DNA of 51,088 nt from Scatomorpha sp964535405 (lineage in GTDB: Bacteria; Bacillota; Clostridia; Oscillospirales; Oscillospiraceae): contig CAZHUG010000008.1 of assembly GCA_964535405.1 (NCBI GenBank), positions 1-51,088 of the forward strand, in the 5' to 3' direction. Positions 42,878-51,001 of this stretch are shown in pieces. The notes below the pieces were generated by a model. That model was not told the DNA's origin. It made no database searches and saw only the letters and a program-made list of their open reading frames with translations. Position 1 is the first letter of the stretch, and each line of letters starts with the position of its first letter. Both the position numbers and the translations under genes were made by a program.

Positions 42878-44323
42878 ATGAGACTTGAATTTGAGTATGG
42901 TAAGAGCATAATGTCGGCAGAGTTACCCGATGACACAGACGTCTTCATTCCCGGAGAGACTCACCCTGATCCGCCATATATACCGGAGAATGAGATCTTT
43001 GAGCACACCCGCAAATCGGTTCGCAATCCAATCGGCATGCCCCCGCTCTCCGTGCAGGCGCATGCGGGAAGCACGATCGCCATAATCATCCCCGACATTG
43101 TAAAGGGCGGATGCCAGCCGACTGCACACCGGCGCGTATCCATACGCGTCATGCTTGACGAGCTGTATGAGGCGGGTGTAAGAAAAAGCGATATTAAGCT
43201 GATATTTTCAAATGGCCTTCATCCGCGCACAAACAGGGATGAGATGCTAAAAATACTGGGTGAGGAGCTTTTCGAGGGGTTTTATCACAGCGGACAGATT
43301 GACAGTCACGACAGTGAGGATTATGACAATCTGATTGACATAGGCACAACAGCGCAGGGCGACAGGGTCATCATGAACAAGTTTGTCTATGACGCAGATA
43401 TCGCGATCCTGATCGGTCATACGCAGGGCAACCCGTATGGCGGGTACTCCGGCGGGTATAAGCATTGCGCAACCGGCATTACGCATTGGAAGAGCATAGC
43501 GACTCACCACGTTCCCTCCGTTATGCACAGAGAGGACTTTGTGCCTGTCTCGACGCATTCACTAATGCGTTCAAAATTCGATGAGATAGGAATGTATATG
43601 GAGGAGCGCATGGGCAAGCGCTTTTTCTGCTGCGACGCCGTTCTGGACTCAAGCTCCAGACAGATAGAGGTGTTCACAGGCTGGGCGAAAATGCTGCAGC
43701 CTGTTTCCTGGGAGTCAGCTGATCGCCGCACCTATGTCCACTGGGCAAAGAAAAAGTATGATGTGGTCATTTTCGGCATGCCGCAGGACTTTCACTATGG
43801 GGACGGAATGGGAACCAATCCCATCCAGTTCATGCAGGCGCTTTCGGCGCAGGTTATCCGCCACAAGCGGATCATGAACGATGACTGTGTATATATCTGC
43901 GCGAGCACCTGTGACGGTTTTTTCAACGATGAACGCTGGCCCTATGCACGAGAGTTGTACGAGCTGTTTTTAGACAGCTGCAACACACTGCCTGACATGG
44001 CAAGGTATGGGGAGCTATTCGCGATGAGGGAAGAGTACATTGAGAAATACCGCTTCCACGGTGCCTTCCATCCCTACCACGGCTTTTCGATGATGAGCTG
44101 CGGTCATCTTGCGGAGAAAAACACAGCTGCAATATATATGGTTGGTGCGGAGCATCCAGGATATGCGCGCGGCATGGGACTTAAGACACGCGCGACTATC
44201 GAAGAGGCACTTGAGGATGCAAAGCGCAAGTTTGTCGGTTCGAGCCCGAACATTCTGGCTCTGCCGCACGCATTCACAACAGCAGCCGTCCATCTTTGCA
44301 TGAGCGAAGAATACTGCGGCTGA
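42878..44323 (+). CDS. LarA-like protein (lactate racemase/DUF2088 domain), copy 2
   Basis: A 481-residue LarA superfamily protein. ATG 42878 is preferred because AAAGGA lies seven bases before it; ATG 42872 and TTG 42860 are too close or upstream. IIIPDIVKGGCQPTAHRRVS, FSNGLHPRTNRDEM (His of the substrate pocket), and HTQGNPYGGYSGGYKHCATG with its GYSGGxK block follow the LarA pattern; a long C-terminal domain ends with MSCGHLAEKNTAAIYMVGAE. It may be a nickel-dependent 2-hydroxyacid epimerase; substrate and cofactor supply are unknown. Copies 1 and 2 are only distantly alike, so they probably act on different hydroxy acids. Confidence 0.85.
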   Translation: MRLEFEYGKSIMSAELPDDTDVFIPGETHPDPPYIPENEIFEHTRKSVRNPIGMPPLSVQAHAGSTIAIIIPDIVKGGCQPTAHRRVSIRVMLDELYEAGVRKSDIKLIFSNGLHPRTNRDEMLKILGEELFEGFYHSGQIDSHDSEDYDNLIDIGTTAQGDRVIMNKFVYDADIAILIGHTQGNPYGGYSGGYKHCATGITHWKSIATHHVPSVMHREDFVPVSTHSLMRSKFDEIGMYMEERMGKRFFCCDAVLDSSSRQIEVFTGWAKMLQPVSWESADRRTYVHWAKKKYDVVIFGMPQDFHYGDGMGTNPIQFMQALSAQVIRHKRIMNDDCVYICASTCDGFFNDERWPYARELYELFLDSCNTLPDMARYGELFAMREEYIEKYRFHGAFHPYHGFSMMSCGHLAEKNTAAIYMVGAEHPGYARGMGLKTRATIEEALEDAKRKFVGSSPNILALPHAFTTAAVHLCMSEEYCG

Positions 44324-44384
44324 GCAGATTCCAGAGCAAAAGCATAAATCAGCCTTGGCCGTTGGCCTGGAAAGGAGTAACGCA

Positions 44385-45410
44385 ATGACGCAGAAGGATA
44401 TAGCCAGGGAAGCCAACGTTTCAGTGTCTACGGTTTCTCGTGTTATTAACAACAAGGGCAGAAGCGCCGCCAGTAAAGAGGTCAGAGAGCGTATCTGGGA
44501 GATCGTACGCAGAACCAACTATGTCCCTAACGACTCCGCACAGAAGCTGCGATGCGGACACGTGTCAAGCGGCATGTCGCTCGGCAGCATTGAATGTTTC
44601 TTTGCGCGCACTCCCATCTCCGCCAAAGATCAATTTTTCTCTGAGTTGGCCCGCAGCATTGAAGTGGAAATGCTTATTCTTGACCATGTTCTCAAGTATT
44701 CTTTTACAGAGATAACGCTGAAAAACGAGAGAATTGCACAGTCTGTCTCCGACAGCACAGCCAGCGGCGTTATTATATTGGGTCGCTGTGACAAGCAGAC
44801 ACTAAACATGCTCAAAAAGAATTTCAAACATATATGCTACGTGGGGCTCAATTACTTCCGGCCCGAGTATGACCAGGTTATCTGCGACGGCATGGAGGCG
44901 AGCAAAGCCGCGGTCAACTATCTCATAGAGCTGGGTCATAAAAAGATCGGATACATTGGTGAGGCAATGGAGGAAAACAGATATATCGGCTACCGCAACG
45001 CCATGATTGAAAACAGGCTTGCAACCGACAGTCGCTATGTGGCCAATGTCAAGCTGTCATATGAAAGCGGTTATAATGGCGCTAAGAAACTTTTGGCGAA
45101 CGCGAGCGATATAACAGCTGTTTTTTGCGCCAACGACATAACCGCCGTGGGAGCCATGCGCGCTTTTCAGGAAAGCGGACTTGTAATACCGCGGGACATA
45201 TCCGTGATCGGTGTTGACGACATTGAAAGCTCAAAATACCTTGCACCGCCCCTGACAACTGTACATATACCCATTGAAGAAATGGGTAAAATGGCTGCCA
45301 AATTATTGATCGACAGGACAAAAGGCGGGCACAAAACACCCGTTAGAATGACATTTCCGTTCCATCTCGAGCTTCGCGAAAGCTGCGCCAGGCCGAGGCG
45401 GCAGAAGTAG
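44385..45410 (+). CDS. LacI-family transcriptional regulator
   Basis: A 341-residue repressor. The helix-turn-helix and hinge TQKDIAREANVSVSTVSRVI with NYVPNDSAQKLR are at residues 1-60; the periplasmic-binding-like sensor follows, with VINYLIELGHKKIGYIGE-like text (AAVNYLIELGHKKIGYIG), AVFCANDITAVGAMRAFQES and ISVIGVDDIESSKYLAPPL. ATG 44385 follows AAAGGAG. It probably senses a sugar or sugar-acid intermediate and controls both cargo operons via the palindrome at 42771. It ends at a long terminator. Confidence 0.94.
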   Translation: MTQKDIAREANVSVSTVSRVINNKGRSAASKEVRERIWEIVRRTNYVPNDSAQKLRCGHVSSGMSLGSIECFFARTPISAKDQFFSELARSIEVEMLILDHVLKYSFTEITLKNERIAQSVSDSTASGVIILGRCDKQTLNMLKKNFKHICYVGLNYFRPEYDQVICDGMEASKAAVNYLIELGHKKIGYIGEAMEENRYIGYRNAMIENRLATDSRYVANVKLSYESGYNGAKKLLANASDITAVFCANDITAVGAMRAFQESGLVIPRDISVIGVDDIESSKYLAPPLTTVHIPIEEMGKMAAKLLIDRTKGGHKTPVRMTFPFHLELRESCARPRRQK

Positions 45411-45418
45411 TTTGCCAG

Positions 45419-45470
45419 ATAATATATAAGGGCAGCCGATTCTTGTGAATCGGCTGCCCTTATATATTAT
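45419..45470. terminator. long bidirectional terminator hairpin
   Basis: A 24-bp perfect stem (45419-45442 with 45447-45470) around TTGT: GC-rich centre GGGCAGCCGATTC, AT-rich base with TATATATT ends. It separates the cargo's regulator from the recombination module. Confidence 0.8.
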
Positions 45471-45602
45471 TCAAAACGCGACATCCATCGATTGCCGAAA
45501 GCCTTTCGATGCAGCAGCCGGATTGCGCGAAGCCATTCCCCCTTCCCATTGGCAGTCATAGAATTGCATTCTCCGTCATATATTGGCGACGGGGAAGCTA
45601 TT

Positions 45603-45812
45603 ATGGACAAGACTGGCAAAACCTGTCTGCCTCAGTACACGCGCGACAATGCAATGCTGACTATTGAGAGCCGCTTTGTGGGCACCGACTCAATAAAGGA
45701 GCTCATAAAGCGTTATCTGTTAGAGCGGCGTGAGCATGAAATTTATCTTAATGCAGTAAATAAACCCGACAATATGGCTGCTGTGACCTCTGCAGAGGAG
45801 GACAAAGCATGA
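45603..45812 (+). CDS. small protein upstream of the recombinase, function unknown
   Basis: A 69-residue protein, ATG 45603 with GGGGAAG about 7 bases before it; the longer frame from 45492 reads through non-coding-looking sequence. It has a basic-helical middle (SIKELIKRYLLERREHEIYL) and no cysteines beyond one. Its stop overlaps the recombinase ATG (ATGA at 45809-45812), so the two are translationally coupled. By position it might be a recombination directionality factor or a DNA-binding accessory; no known family was recognised. Confidence 0.65.
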   Translation: MDKTGKTCLPQYTRDNAMLTIESRFVGTDSIKELIKRYLLERREHEIYLNAVNKPDNMAAVTSAEEDKA

Positions 45813-47455
45813 GTACGCAGCAGGATATCCAAGCCTACAAAACAGCCCTGTATCTCAGACTCTCAAAAGACGATGACGGGGCGGGCGAAAGCTCCAGCAT
45901 AACGACTCAGCGCGATATTTTGCGAAGCTTTGCGAAGGCACACGAGCTGTTTACCACCTATGAATATGTAGACGACGGTTACTCCGGAACAAATTATGAC
46001 CGGCCGGAGTGGCAGCGTCTGGCTGAAGATATCAAAGCCGGCAGGATAAACTGCGTCATAACCAAGGATTTATCCCGTCTGGGAAGAAACAGCGCGCGAA
46101 CAACGGATTTGCTTGATGAGTTTTTCCCGACTTATGGTGTGCGCTACATATCCGTGCTCGACGGATACGATTCACTTAATTTGACAAACGGCATCGCCAT
46201 GACCACCCCGCTGGTGATGGCAGTGCACGAGATGTACGCGAGGGATATCAGCTGTAAAATCAGGTCGTCCTTCAAAGCGAAAATGGAGGGCGGCGAATAC
46301 ATTGGCAGCTTCGCACCCTATGGTTATAAGAAGGACGAGGCAAAAAAGGACAAAAATCATCTGGTAATTGATTATATGGCGGCGGACATTGTCCGGGAAA
46401 TATTCAGCTGGGCGGCAGACGGGCAGGCACCCGGCGAGATTGCGGATAGGCTCAACAGCAAGGGCGTTTCCACGCCGGCTGTCTACAGGTGCGCCCAAAG
46501 GCCATATCTCAATCCGGACGACTATACAAAGCGAGGGGAATGGACTTCATCCATCGTCTGCAAGATGCTTCGAAACCGCGTTTATTTAGGTCACACCGAG
46601 CAGGGCAAAACATCCAAGATATCATTTAAGAGCAACGTGACTCAAGCAAGACCGCGCAGTGAATGGATCACAGTTGAAAATACACACGAGCCACTTGTTT
46701 CCGAAGAGACCTACAGACTGGTGAGGAGCAGAAGTGTCGCCAGACGCAATCCGGCGACCAAAGGCTTTGAAAACGTTTTCTCGGGCATCGCAAAGTGCCC
46801 CGACTGCGGACGGAATATGACCACCTCGCCGTCGAGAAAAAAAGGAGCTACATATAACCTATGTTGCGGCGCTTATAAGACCTATGGCGCAGCAGAATGC
46901 GAAAACCACTTCATTGACTATGACCTGCTCTATGCTTCTGTGCTGTCCGAACTAAAAGGCTGGCTGTCGCTCACAGACACAGATAAAGATGCTCTGGTAC
47001 GGGAACTGGAGCAAGATAGTACACAGAGGCAGAGGCAGCGCGAAGGTCGCGGAAGCTCGCAAGCTCTTCTCAAGATGGAGAAACGCGCGCAGGACATCAC
47101 AATGCTCATTAAAAAGCTGTACGAAGACCGCGCCTTCGAGAAGATTACAAACACCATGTACGAAAAGCTCTCAGCTGATTACGAGGCTGAGCTGGTCTGT
47201 CTTGAGCAGTCTATAAATGATCTCAAACAGCGCATGAAGCCCACCAGACGCGAGGCTGAGCTGCACGGGGACTTTCTTGGCCTTCTGGATGAGCTTACGA
47301 ATATTGACGCTCTCACAAAGCCGCTGCTGAGAAGTCTCATTGACCGCATTGAGGTCGAGCAGGGTGTATATGTTAAGGATGACAGCGGAAAAAGAGTGAA
47401 ACAGCAGCGGGTAAGGATATATTATCGCTTTGCCGGCTGCACAGATGAGGGTTAA
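45809..47455 (+). CDS. large serine recombinase (element integrase)
   Basis: A 548-residue large serine recombinase. The resolvase domain starts LYLRLSKDDDGAG (catalytic Ser ~19), with YVDDGYSGTNYDRPEW and ITKDLSRLGRNS (catalytic arginines). A recombinase domain follows (~165-300), then a zinc ribbon AKCPDCGRNM ... NLCCGAY ... ECENH (~325-370) and a coiled coil (~390-470). These enzymes cut at a central dinucleotide and integrate elements at attB without cofactors; excision needs a directionality factor. The stop codon lies 20 bp from the right 7-bp core in feoB, as expected for an integrase adjacent to its attachment site. Confidence 0.95.
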   Translation: MSTQQDIQAYKTALYLRLSKDDDGAGESSSITTQRDILRSFAKAHELFTTYEYVDDGYSGTNYDRPEWQRLAEDIKAGRINCVITKDLSRLGRNSARTTDLLDEFFPTYGVRYISVLDGYDSLNLTNGIAMTTPLVMAVHEMYARDISCKIRSSFKAKMEGGEYIGSFAPYGYKKDEAKKDKNHLVIDYMAADIVREIFSWAADGQAPGEIADRLNSKGVSTPAVYRCAQRPYLNPDDYTKRGEWTSSIVCKMLRNRVYLGHTEQGKTSKISFKSNVTQARPRSEWITVENTHEPLVSEETYRLVRSRSVARRNPATKGFENVFSGIAKCPDCGRNMTTSPSRKKGATYNLCCGAYKTYGAAECENHFIDYDLLYASVLSELKGWLSLTDTDKDALVRELEQDSTQRQRQREGRGSSQALLKMEKRAQDITMLIKKLYEDRAFEKITNTMYEKLSADYEAELVCLEQSINDLKQRMKPTRREAELHGDFLGLLDELTNIDALTKPLLRSLIDRIEVEQGVYVKDDSGKRVKQQRVRIYYRFAGCTDEG

Positions 47456-47475
47456 AAGCACCTTATATTTCTCTC

Positions 47476-47482
47476 TACACAT
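47476..47482. repeat. right attachment core (attR) of the feoB element
   Basis: TACACAT, identical to 26252-26258. The bases to the right read back into feoB (ALT codons GCG CTT ACG, then ATG TGT). The crossover must lie within these seven bases. Confidence 0.85.
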
Positions 47483-48781
47483 CGTAAGCGCCTGCTTGCC
47501 GCAAGCGCAGCATTTTTTCAATGGCTTGTCGAGGTTATACGCGACACGCGGCAGATATCCCGCGTCCTCCAGGAGTGTGAACAGCGGAAAAAATATTGCC
47601 ATCGGCGGCAGCATAACCGACACCACCCATGCAAGCACCCGATAGACTCCCAGCACCAGCACTCCGTGCAGCCAGTCGGGTGCGCCAAAGTGCATAAACA
47701 GCTCACTGAGCCGGTCTTGAACCCAGAACAGCCCATCCGCCAAAAGCTGCGACGGATAGTTTGCGCCGGTAATGGTCAGCCAGAACACGAAAGCCAAAAG
47801 CGCCAGCATCACGGGATACGCCGTTACTCTGCCGGTAAGTATCCGGTCAAAGCGCCTGTCGGCCTCACTGTAGCCGCCGTTTTCACTGGACACCACGCCG
47901 CGGCAGAGCCCTTCAGCGGTGCTCACGATGCCCGAGACGATCAAATCCTTGAGCGCAACGGAATCTATCGACTCCGCCTCAAGCCCCGCCCACGCCTCTG
48001 CAAGCGCCGCATTCAGGCGATCATCATCCAGTCTGCCCTCGCCGAGGCTCGACTCTAGCTCGCGCTTGAGCGACTCGTCACGATCAAGCAGGCGCAGTGC
48101 AAGCCAGCGGCTGTCAAACTGCTCCCCGCCTATAGACTCCGCAACCGCCTGCACGCGGTCAATCGCCCGCTCCACGGGCAGCGGGTAGCTCACATACATC
48201 GGCCTTGTGCTCCAGGCCTCATCTGTCACCACGTCCATCGCGTCCAGAAGCGCCGAGAGCGTCTTTTTCTTTCGCGCGGCTGAAACCACAACCGGCACGC
48301 CAAGCCTGGCTGACAGCTCGGCGCTGTCTATGCCTATCCCCTTCCGCTCGGCCTCATCTATGAGATTCACGCAGACGACCACGCGCCGGCGAGCCTCAAG
48401 CGTCTGCAAAACAAGGTTGAGATTCCGCTCGAGGCATGTCGCATCGCAAACAACCACGACCGCGTCAGGCCGTCCGAAGCATATAAAGTTTCTGGCAACC
48501 TCCTCCTCGGCTGAGTGCGCCATGAGCGAGTATGTACCCGGAATGTCCACCAGGACATATCCTCTGCCACGGCTCTCACAATAGCCCTGGGCATTTGTGA
48601 CCGTCTTGCCGGGCCAGTTGCCCGTATGTTGTTTGAGCCCTGTCAGGCTGTTAAATACCGTGGATTTGCCCACGTTGGGGTTTCCGGCGAGCGCCACCAC
48701 CCTGTCGTCGGGCGATCGCCTGCGAATTTCAAGTCCAGAGTCCATCGCAGCCATGCCTACCGAGCTTCCTGTAAGTCCCAT
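47477..48781 (-). pseudogene. feoB: feoB, 5' segment (interrupted gene)
   Basis: Codons 1-435 of the ferrous-iron transporter. The G domain is intact: GNPNVGKSTVFNSLTG (G1, ~33), NWPGKTVTNAQ, DIPGTYSL (G3), VVCVNLIDEAERKG (G4). Then come a GDI-like helical domain and the first Gate half to PLKKCCACGKQALTMC, where the conserved sequence stops at the element junction. The frame reads on into the element for 100 more codons to 47171, antisense to the recombinase, so the cell could make a 536-residue truncated G-protein lacking half of the membrane core. The start follows GGAGG, 18 bases after the feoA stop. Confidence 0.94.
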
Positions 48782-48799
48782 CTATCCAGACTCCTCCCT

Positions 48800-49036
48800 T
48801 CAGGAGGGCTTGAGCATTACGCTCTCACCGTCCTCTGCGCGGATTGCTATTACCGCACCGCGTATCATAAACGCCGACGGGTCACCGCCCGGGCCCCGGC
48901 CCAGGCATTCGACCTGCGTATTTTCAATAAGACCTATATCCAAAAACCGCCGTCTGATGCTCCCGCGGGACAGCAATCTTGTGACGACGCCCTTTTGCCC
49001 CGGTCTGAGCTTTGATAGGGGCATTTCACCGTTCAT
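48800..49036 (-). CDS. feoA: ferrous iron transport protein A
   Basis: A 78-residue SH3-like protein: LSKLRPGQKGVVTRLLSRGS, RRRFLDIGLIENTQVECLGR, and a C-terminal GAVIAIRAEDGESVML. FeoA binds the FeoB complex on the cytoplasmic side and is needed for Fe(II) uptake. It is the first gene of feoAB, with GGAGG upstream. It is intact, unlike feoB. Confidence 0.95.
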   Translation of the reverse strand: MNGEMPLSKLRPGQKGVVTRLLSRGSIRRRFLDIGLIENTQVECLGRGPGGDPSAFMIRGAVIAIRAEDGESVMLKPS

Positions 49037-49142
49037 ATATCCTCGTCCTCCGTTTCCGTGTTGTACGGGGAATGCAATATTACCTTATGTATTGTATTCT
49101 GAATCCAGTTTTTCTGTGAGCTTGCGTTTGGGAAAATAGTGG

Positions 49143-49170
49143 TTGACAATTATCTTCTTTCTGCTATAAT
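49143..49170 (+). promoter_or_regulatory. promoter of tRNA-Leu
   Basis: TTGACA (49143-49148), 16-base spacer, TATAAT (49165-49170), ending 28 bases before the tRNA's first base. Confidence 0.85.
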
Positions 49171-49198
49171 TACTAATGCCTTCAAAATCCAGATTTAT

Positions 49199-49285
49199 GC
49201 GAGAGTGCTGGAATCGGCAGACAGGCAGGCTTGAGGTGCCTGTGTCTCTATAGGCGTGTGGGTTCAAGTCCCATCTCTCGCACCA
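49199..49285 (+). tRNA. tRNA-Leu (anticodon GAG), CCA encoded
   Basis: Acceptor arms GCGAGAG (49199-49205) and CTCTCGC (49275-49281) pair perfectly, with discriminator A and an encoded CCA (49283-49285). The anticodon stem is CAGGC/GCCTG with loop TTGAGGT; GAG is at 49233-49235 and decodes CUC/CUU. A long variable arm and the T arm GTGGG-TTCAAGT-CCCAT (GTTCAAGTC loop) confirm a class II leucine tRNA. Confidence 0.96.
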
Positions 49286-49290
49286 CCCAT

Positions 49291-49340
49291 AAGTCAAGGC
49301 CGAGACAAAAAATAATTTGTCTCGGCCTTGACTTCTTTTC
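49291..49340. terminator. bidirectional terminator between tRNA-Leu and the second recombinase
   Basis: A 19-bp perfect stem: 49291-49309 with 49316-49334 (centre AAGGCCGAGACAAA/TTTGTCTCGGCCTT), loop AAATAA. TTCTTTTC follows on the plus strand; the minus strand gives T-rich sequence after the hairpin as well. Confidence 0.85.
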
Positions 49341-49349
49341 TTTGCATGT

Positions 49350-50942
49350 TCAGGTAGCGACAAAAGATTCCAGCTCTGGTTCGACCATTCCATGGGCAAA
49401 ACCCGAAACCTTCCAAACGACCTCAATCCTGTTGCCCGGAAAGATAAGGATTTTTTCAATCAGTATATCCACCAGCCCCGGAGACAGCGTCTTCGCATCC
49501 AACGCTGCCCTCGCTGCTTCCACTGAAGCCGCGCTGGGGGCGCTTTTTTCATTTTGCATGCGAATCGCGTCATTCACCTGTTCCTGCTGACCTATCTCAA
49601 AATCGATGGCAGTTTTTTGTTTTTTGTACTCTTCGGGGGTGATTGCTCCAAGCACAAGATTTTCGTAAAGCTGCTGCCTTTTGCTTTGCAGCTCACTCAA
49701 CCGAAGATTGTACTCAGCCTCTCCTTTGGAACCGCATCTGGCTGGATCTGTGCCCCGCATATCGTGCCGACCCAGAACCAAAGCCGCTTGCTGGAGAACA
49801 ATGTCACGCACCACTTCCTCCAGCTCGCTGCCAAGAACTCGAAGCTTGTGACAACCAGCGTTTGCCGCTGAGCGAGTGAACCAACAGTGGAAAGCCGCAT
49901 TCTTCGTCTGGCTCAGCCGCATGGTATGCCCACAGTGACCACACACTACTTTACCCTTGAGCGGAGAGGTGACAGCGGCATACCGCTGTGCTGTGCCAAT
50001 CTCTCGCTTGCGATGCGGTTCTCCCCGGACACGAAGCTTCTCTTGTACTTCATCAAATAGTTTCTGTGAGATAATTGCAGGGTGGTGATTGGGTATCCTG
50101 ATCCAGTCTTCCTTTGCATTCGCGGCACGGTTGGCGCTGCCCACCTGGGCGGTGCGAGTCTTGCCAGCAATATAAGTACCGATGTACTGTTCATCATACA
50201 AAACGCTCATGATTACGGATTTTTGCCAAACACAGCGGAATTCCTCTGTTGCAGCAGTTTTCCAGCGGTGCTTTTTCCATGCGGCAGGCGTGGGGCGGCG
50301 TTCAGCATACAGACGCTTCTCAATATCCGCAATACTCTTGCGACCTGCATACATTTCGAAGATGATGCGCACAGTTTCCGCAGCCTCCGGGTCAATTACC
50401 ATTTTGCGATTTTCATCCAGCATATAGCCGAATGCGCAGTTTTTCGTAACCGCCTCTCCGCGCCGGGCTTTTTCACGTTTGGCACTGCTGATCTTTTTGG
50501 ACAGGTCTTTGCTGTAATACTCACTCATCAGCAATTTGAACGCGACCTCCATGCCGCCAGTGTCTCCGTTGTAGTCAGAAGAATCGAAGTGGTCGGACAC
50601 CGAGATAAAACGTACCTGGTACAGCGGAAACACCCGCTCGATGAAGTAACCGGTCTCAATGGCATCGCGCCCAAAACGGCTGAAATCCTTGACAATGACC
50701 GTACCAACTTTCCCGGCTTCAATGTCCGCAAGCATGGCTTGAAATCCGGGCCGCTGGAAGTTCGCGCCGGAATAACCGTCGTCGGTGTACCAGCGCAGAT
50801 TGGTAAAGCCGTTCTGTTTTGCGTAGGTTTCGAGTATCCTTTTTTGGTTCGATATGGAATTACTCTCGCCTTGCAGCTCGTCCTCATGGGACAATCTCGG
50901 ATAAAGGGCGGTAATGAGGTTTTGGGTGGCTTGTCTTAACAT
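49350..50942 (-). CDS. large serine recombinase, second copy
   Basis: A 530-residue recombinase of the TnpX/TndX-like type common in Clostridia. ITALYPRLSHEDELQGESNS carries the catalytic Ser (~18); DDGYSGANFQRPGF and VKDFSRFGRDAIET complete the resolvase domain. The recombinase domain has RRGEAVTKNCAFGYMLD, and a zinc ribbon KVVCGHCGHTM ... FHCWF ... NAGCHK lies near 345-385, followed by coiled coil. It is clearly different from the feoB element's enzyme. GGAGG precedes the ATG. It stands between tRNA-Leu and the right edge of the window, so it may belong to another element. Confidence 0.95.
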   Translation of the reverse strand: MLRQATQNLITALYPRLSHEDELQGESNSISNQKRILETYAKQNGFTNLRWYTDDGYSGANFQRPGFQAMLADIEAGKVGTVIVKDFSRFGRDAIETGYFIERVFPLYQVRFISVSDHFDSSDYNGDTGGMEVAFKLLMSEYYSKDLSKKISSAKREKARRGEAVTKNCAFGYMLDENRKMVIDPEAAETVRIIFEMYAGRKSIADIEKRLYAERRPTPAAWKKHRWKTAATEEFRCVWQKSVIMSVLYDEQYIGTYIAGKTRTAQVGSANRAANAKEDWIRIPNHHPAIISQKLFDEVQEKLRVRGEPHRKREIGTAQRYAAVTSPLKGKVVCGHCGHTMRLSQTKNAAFHCWFTRSAANAGCHKLRVLGSELEEVVRDIVLQQAALVLGRHDMRGTDPARCGSKGEAEYNLRLSELQSKRQQLYENLVLGAITPEEYKKQKTAIDFEIGQQEQVNDAIRMQNEKSAPSAASVEAARAALDAKTLSPGLVDILIEKILIFPGNRIEVVWKVSGFAHGMVEPELESFVAT

Positions 50943-50975
50943 AAAATCCTCCGTTTCCGACAGCCAGCCCCACTA

Positions 50976-51001
50976 TTCCGTGGTTTCATTGTACCACGGA
51001 A
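50976..51001. promoter_or_regulatory. inverted repeat upstream of the second recombinase
   Basis: TTCCGTGGT (50976-50984) and ACCACGGAA (50993-51001) form a perfect 9-bp repeat with an 8-base spacer, about 35 bases before the recombinase start. It could be an operator or part of a recombination site. No T run is present. The remaining bases to 51088 show no feature. Confidence 0.45.

Larger units (their letters stand above)
26259..47482. mobile_element. 21.2-kb integrative element in feoB carrying a sugar-acid catabolic island
   Basis: Bounded by 7-bp direct repeats inside feoB (one copy counted), with a large serine recombinase at the right end 20 bp from the junction. The cargo is 17 metabolic, transport and regulatory genes; no capsid, replication or conjugation genes were seen. 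A small protein overlaps the recombinase start. The interrupted site encodes the ALTMC/MGFGC segment of FeoB, a sequence strongly conserved in Firmicutes, as expected for a serine-integrase target in a core gene. Excision, if it occurs, would restore ferrous iron uptake. Self-transfer would need machinery from elsewhere. Confidence 0.88.

Noticed and set aside
26259..47482. Prophage or conjugative element
   Set aside because: No structural, packaging, relaxase, type IV secretion or replication genes are seen; only recombinase, small protein and metabolic cargo.
25413..48781. feoB halves explained as an assembly join
   Set aside because: The exact 7-bp shared core, restoration of the frame and the adjacent serine integrase all fit integration; a random misjoin would not place an integrase at the junction. 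Only reads can settle it fully.
49042..50962. 13 identical bases (TCCTCCGTTTCCG) before feoA and before the second recombinase, considered as att sites
   Set aside because: The match covers the ribosome-binding site of each gene, lies on the same strand, and does not interrupt any gene; probably chance.
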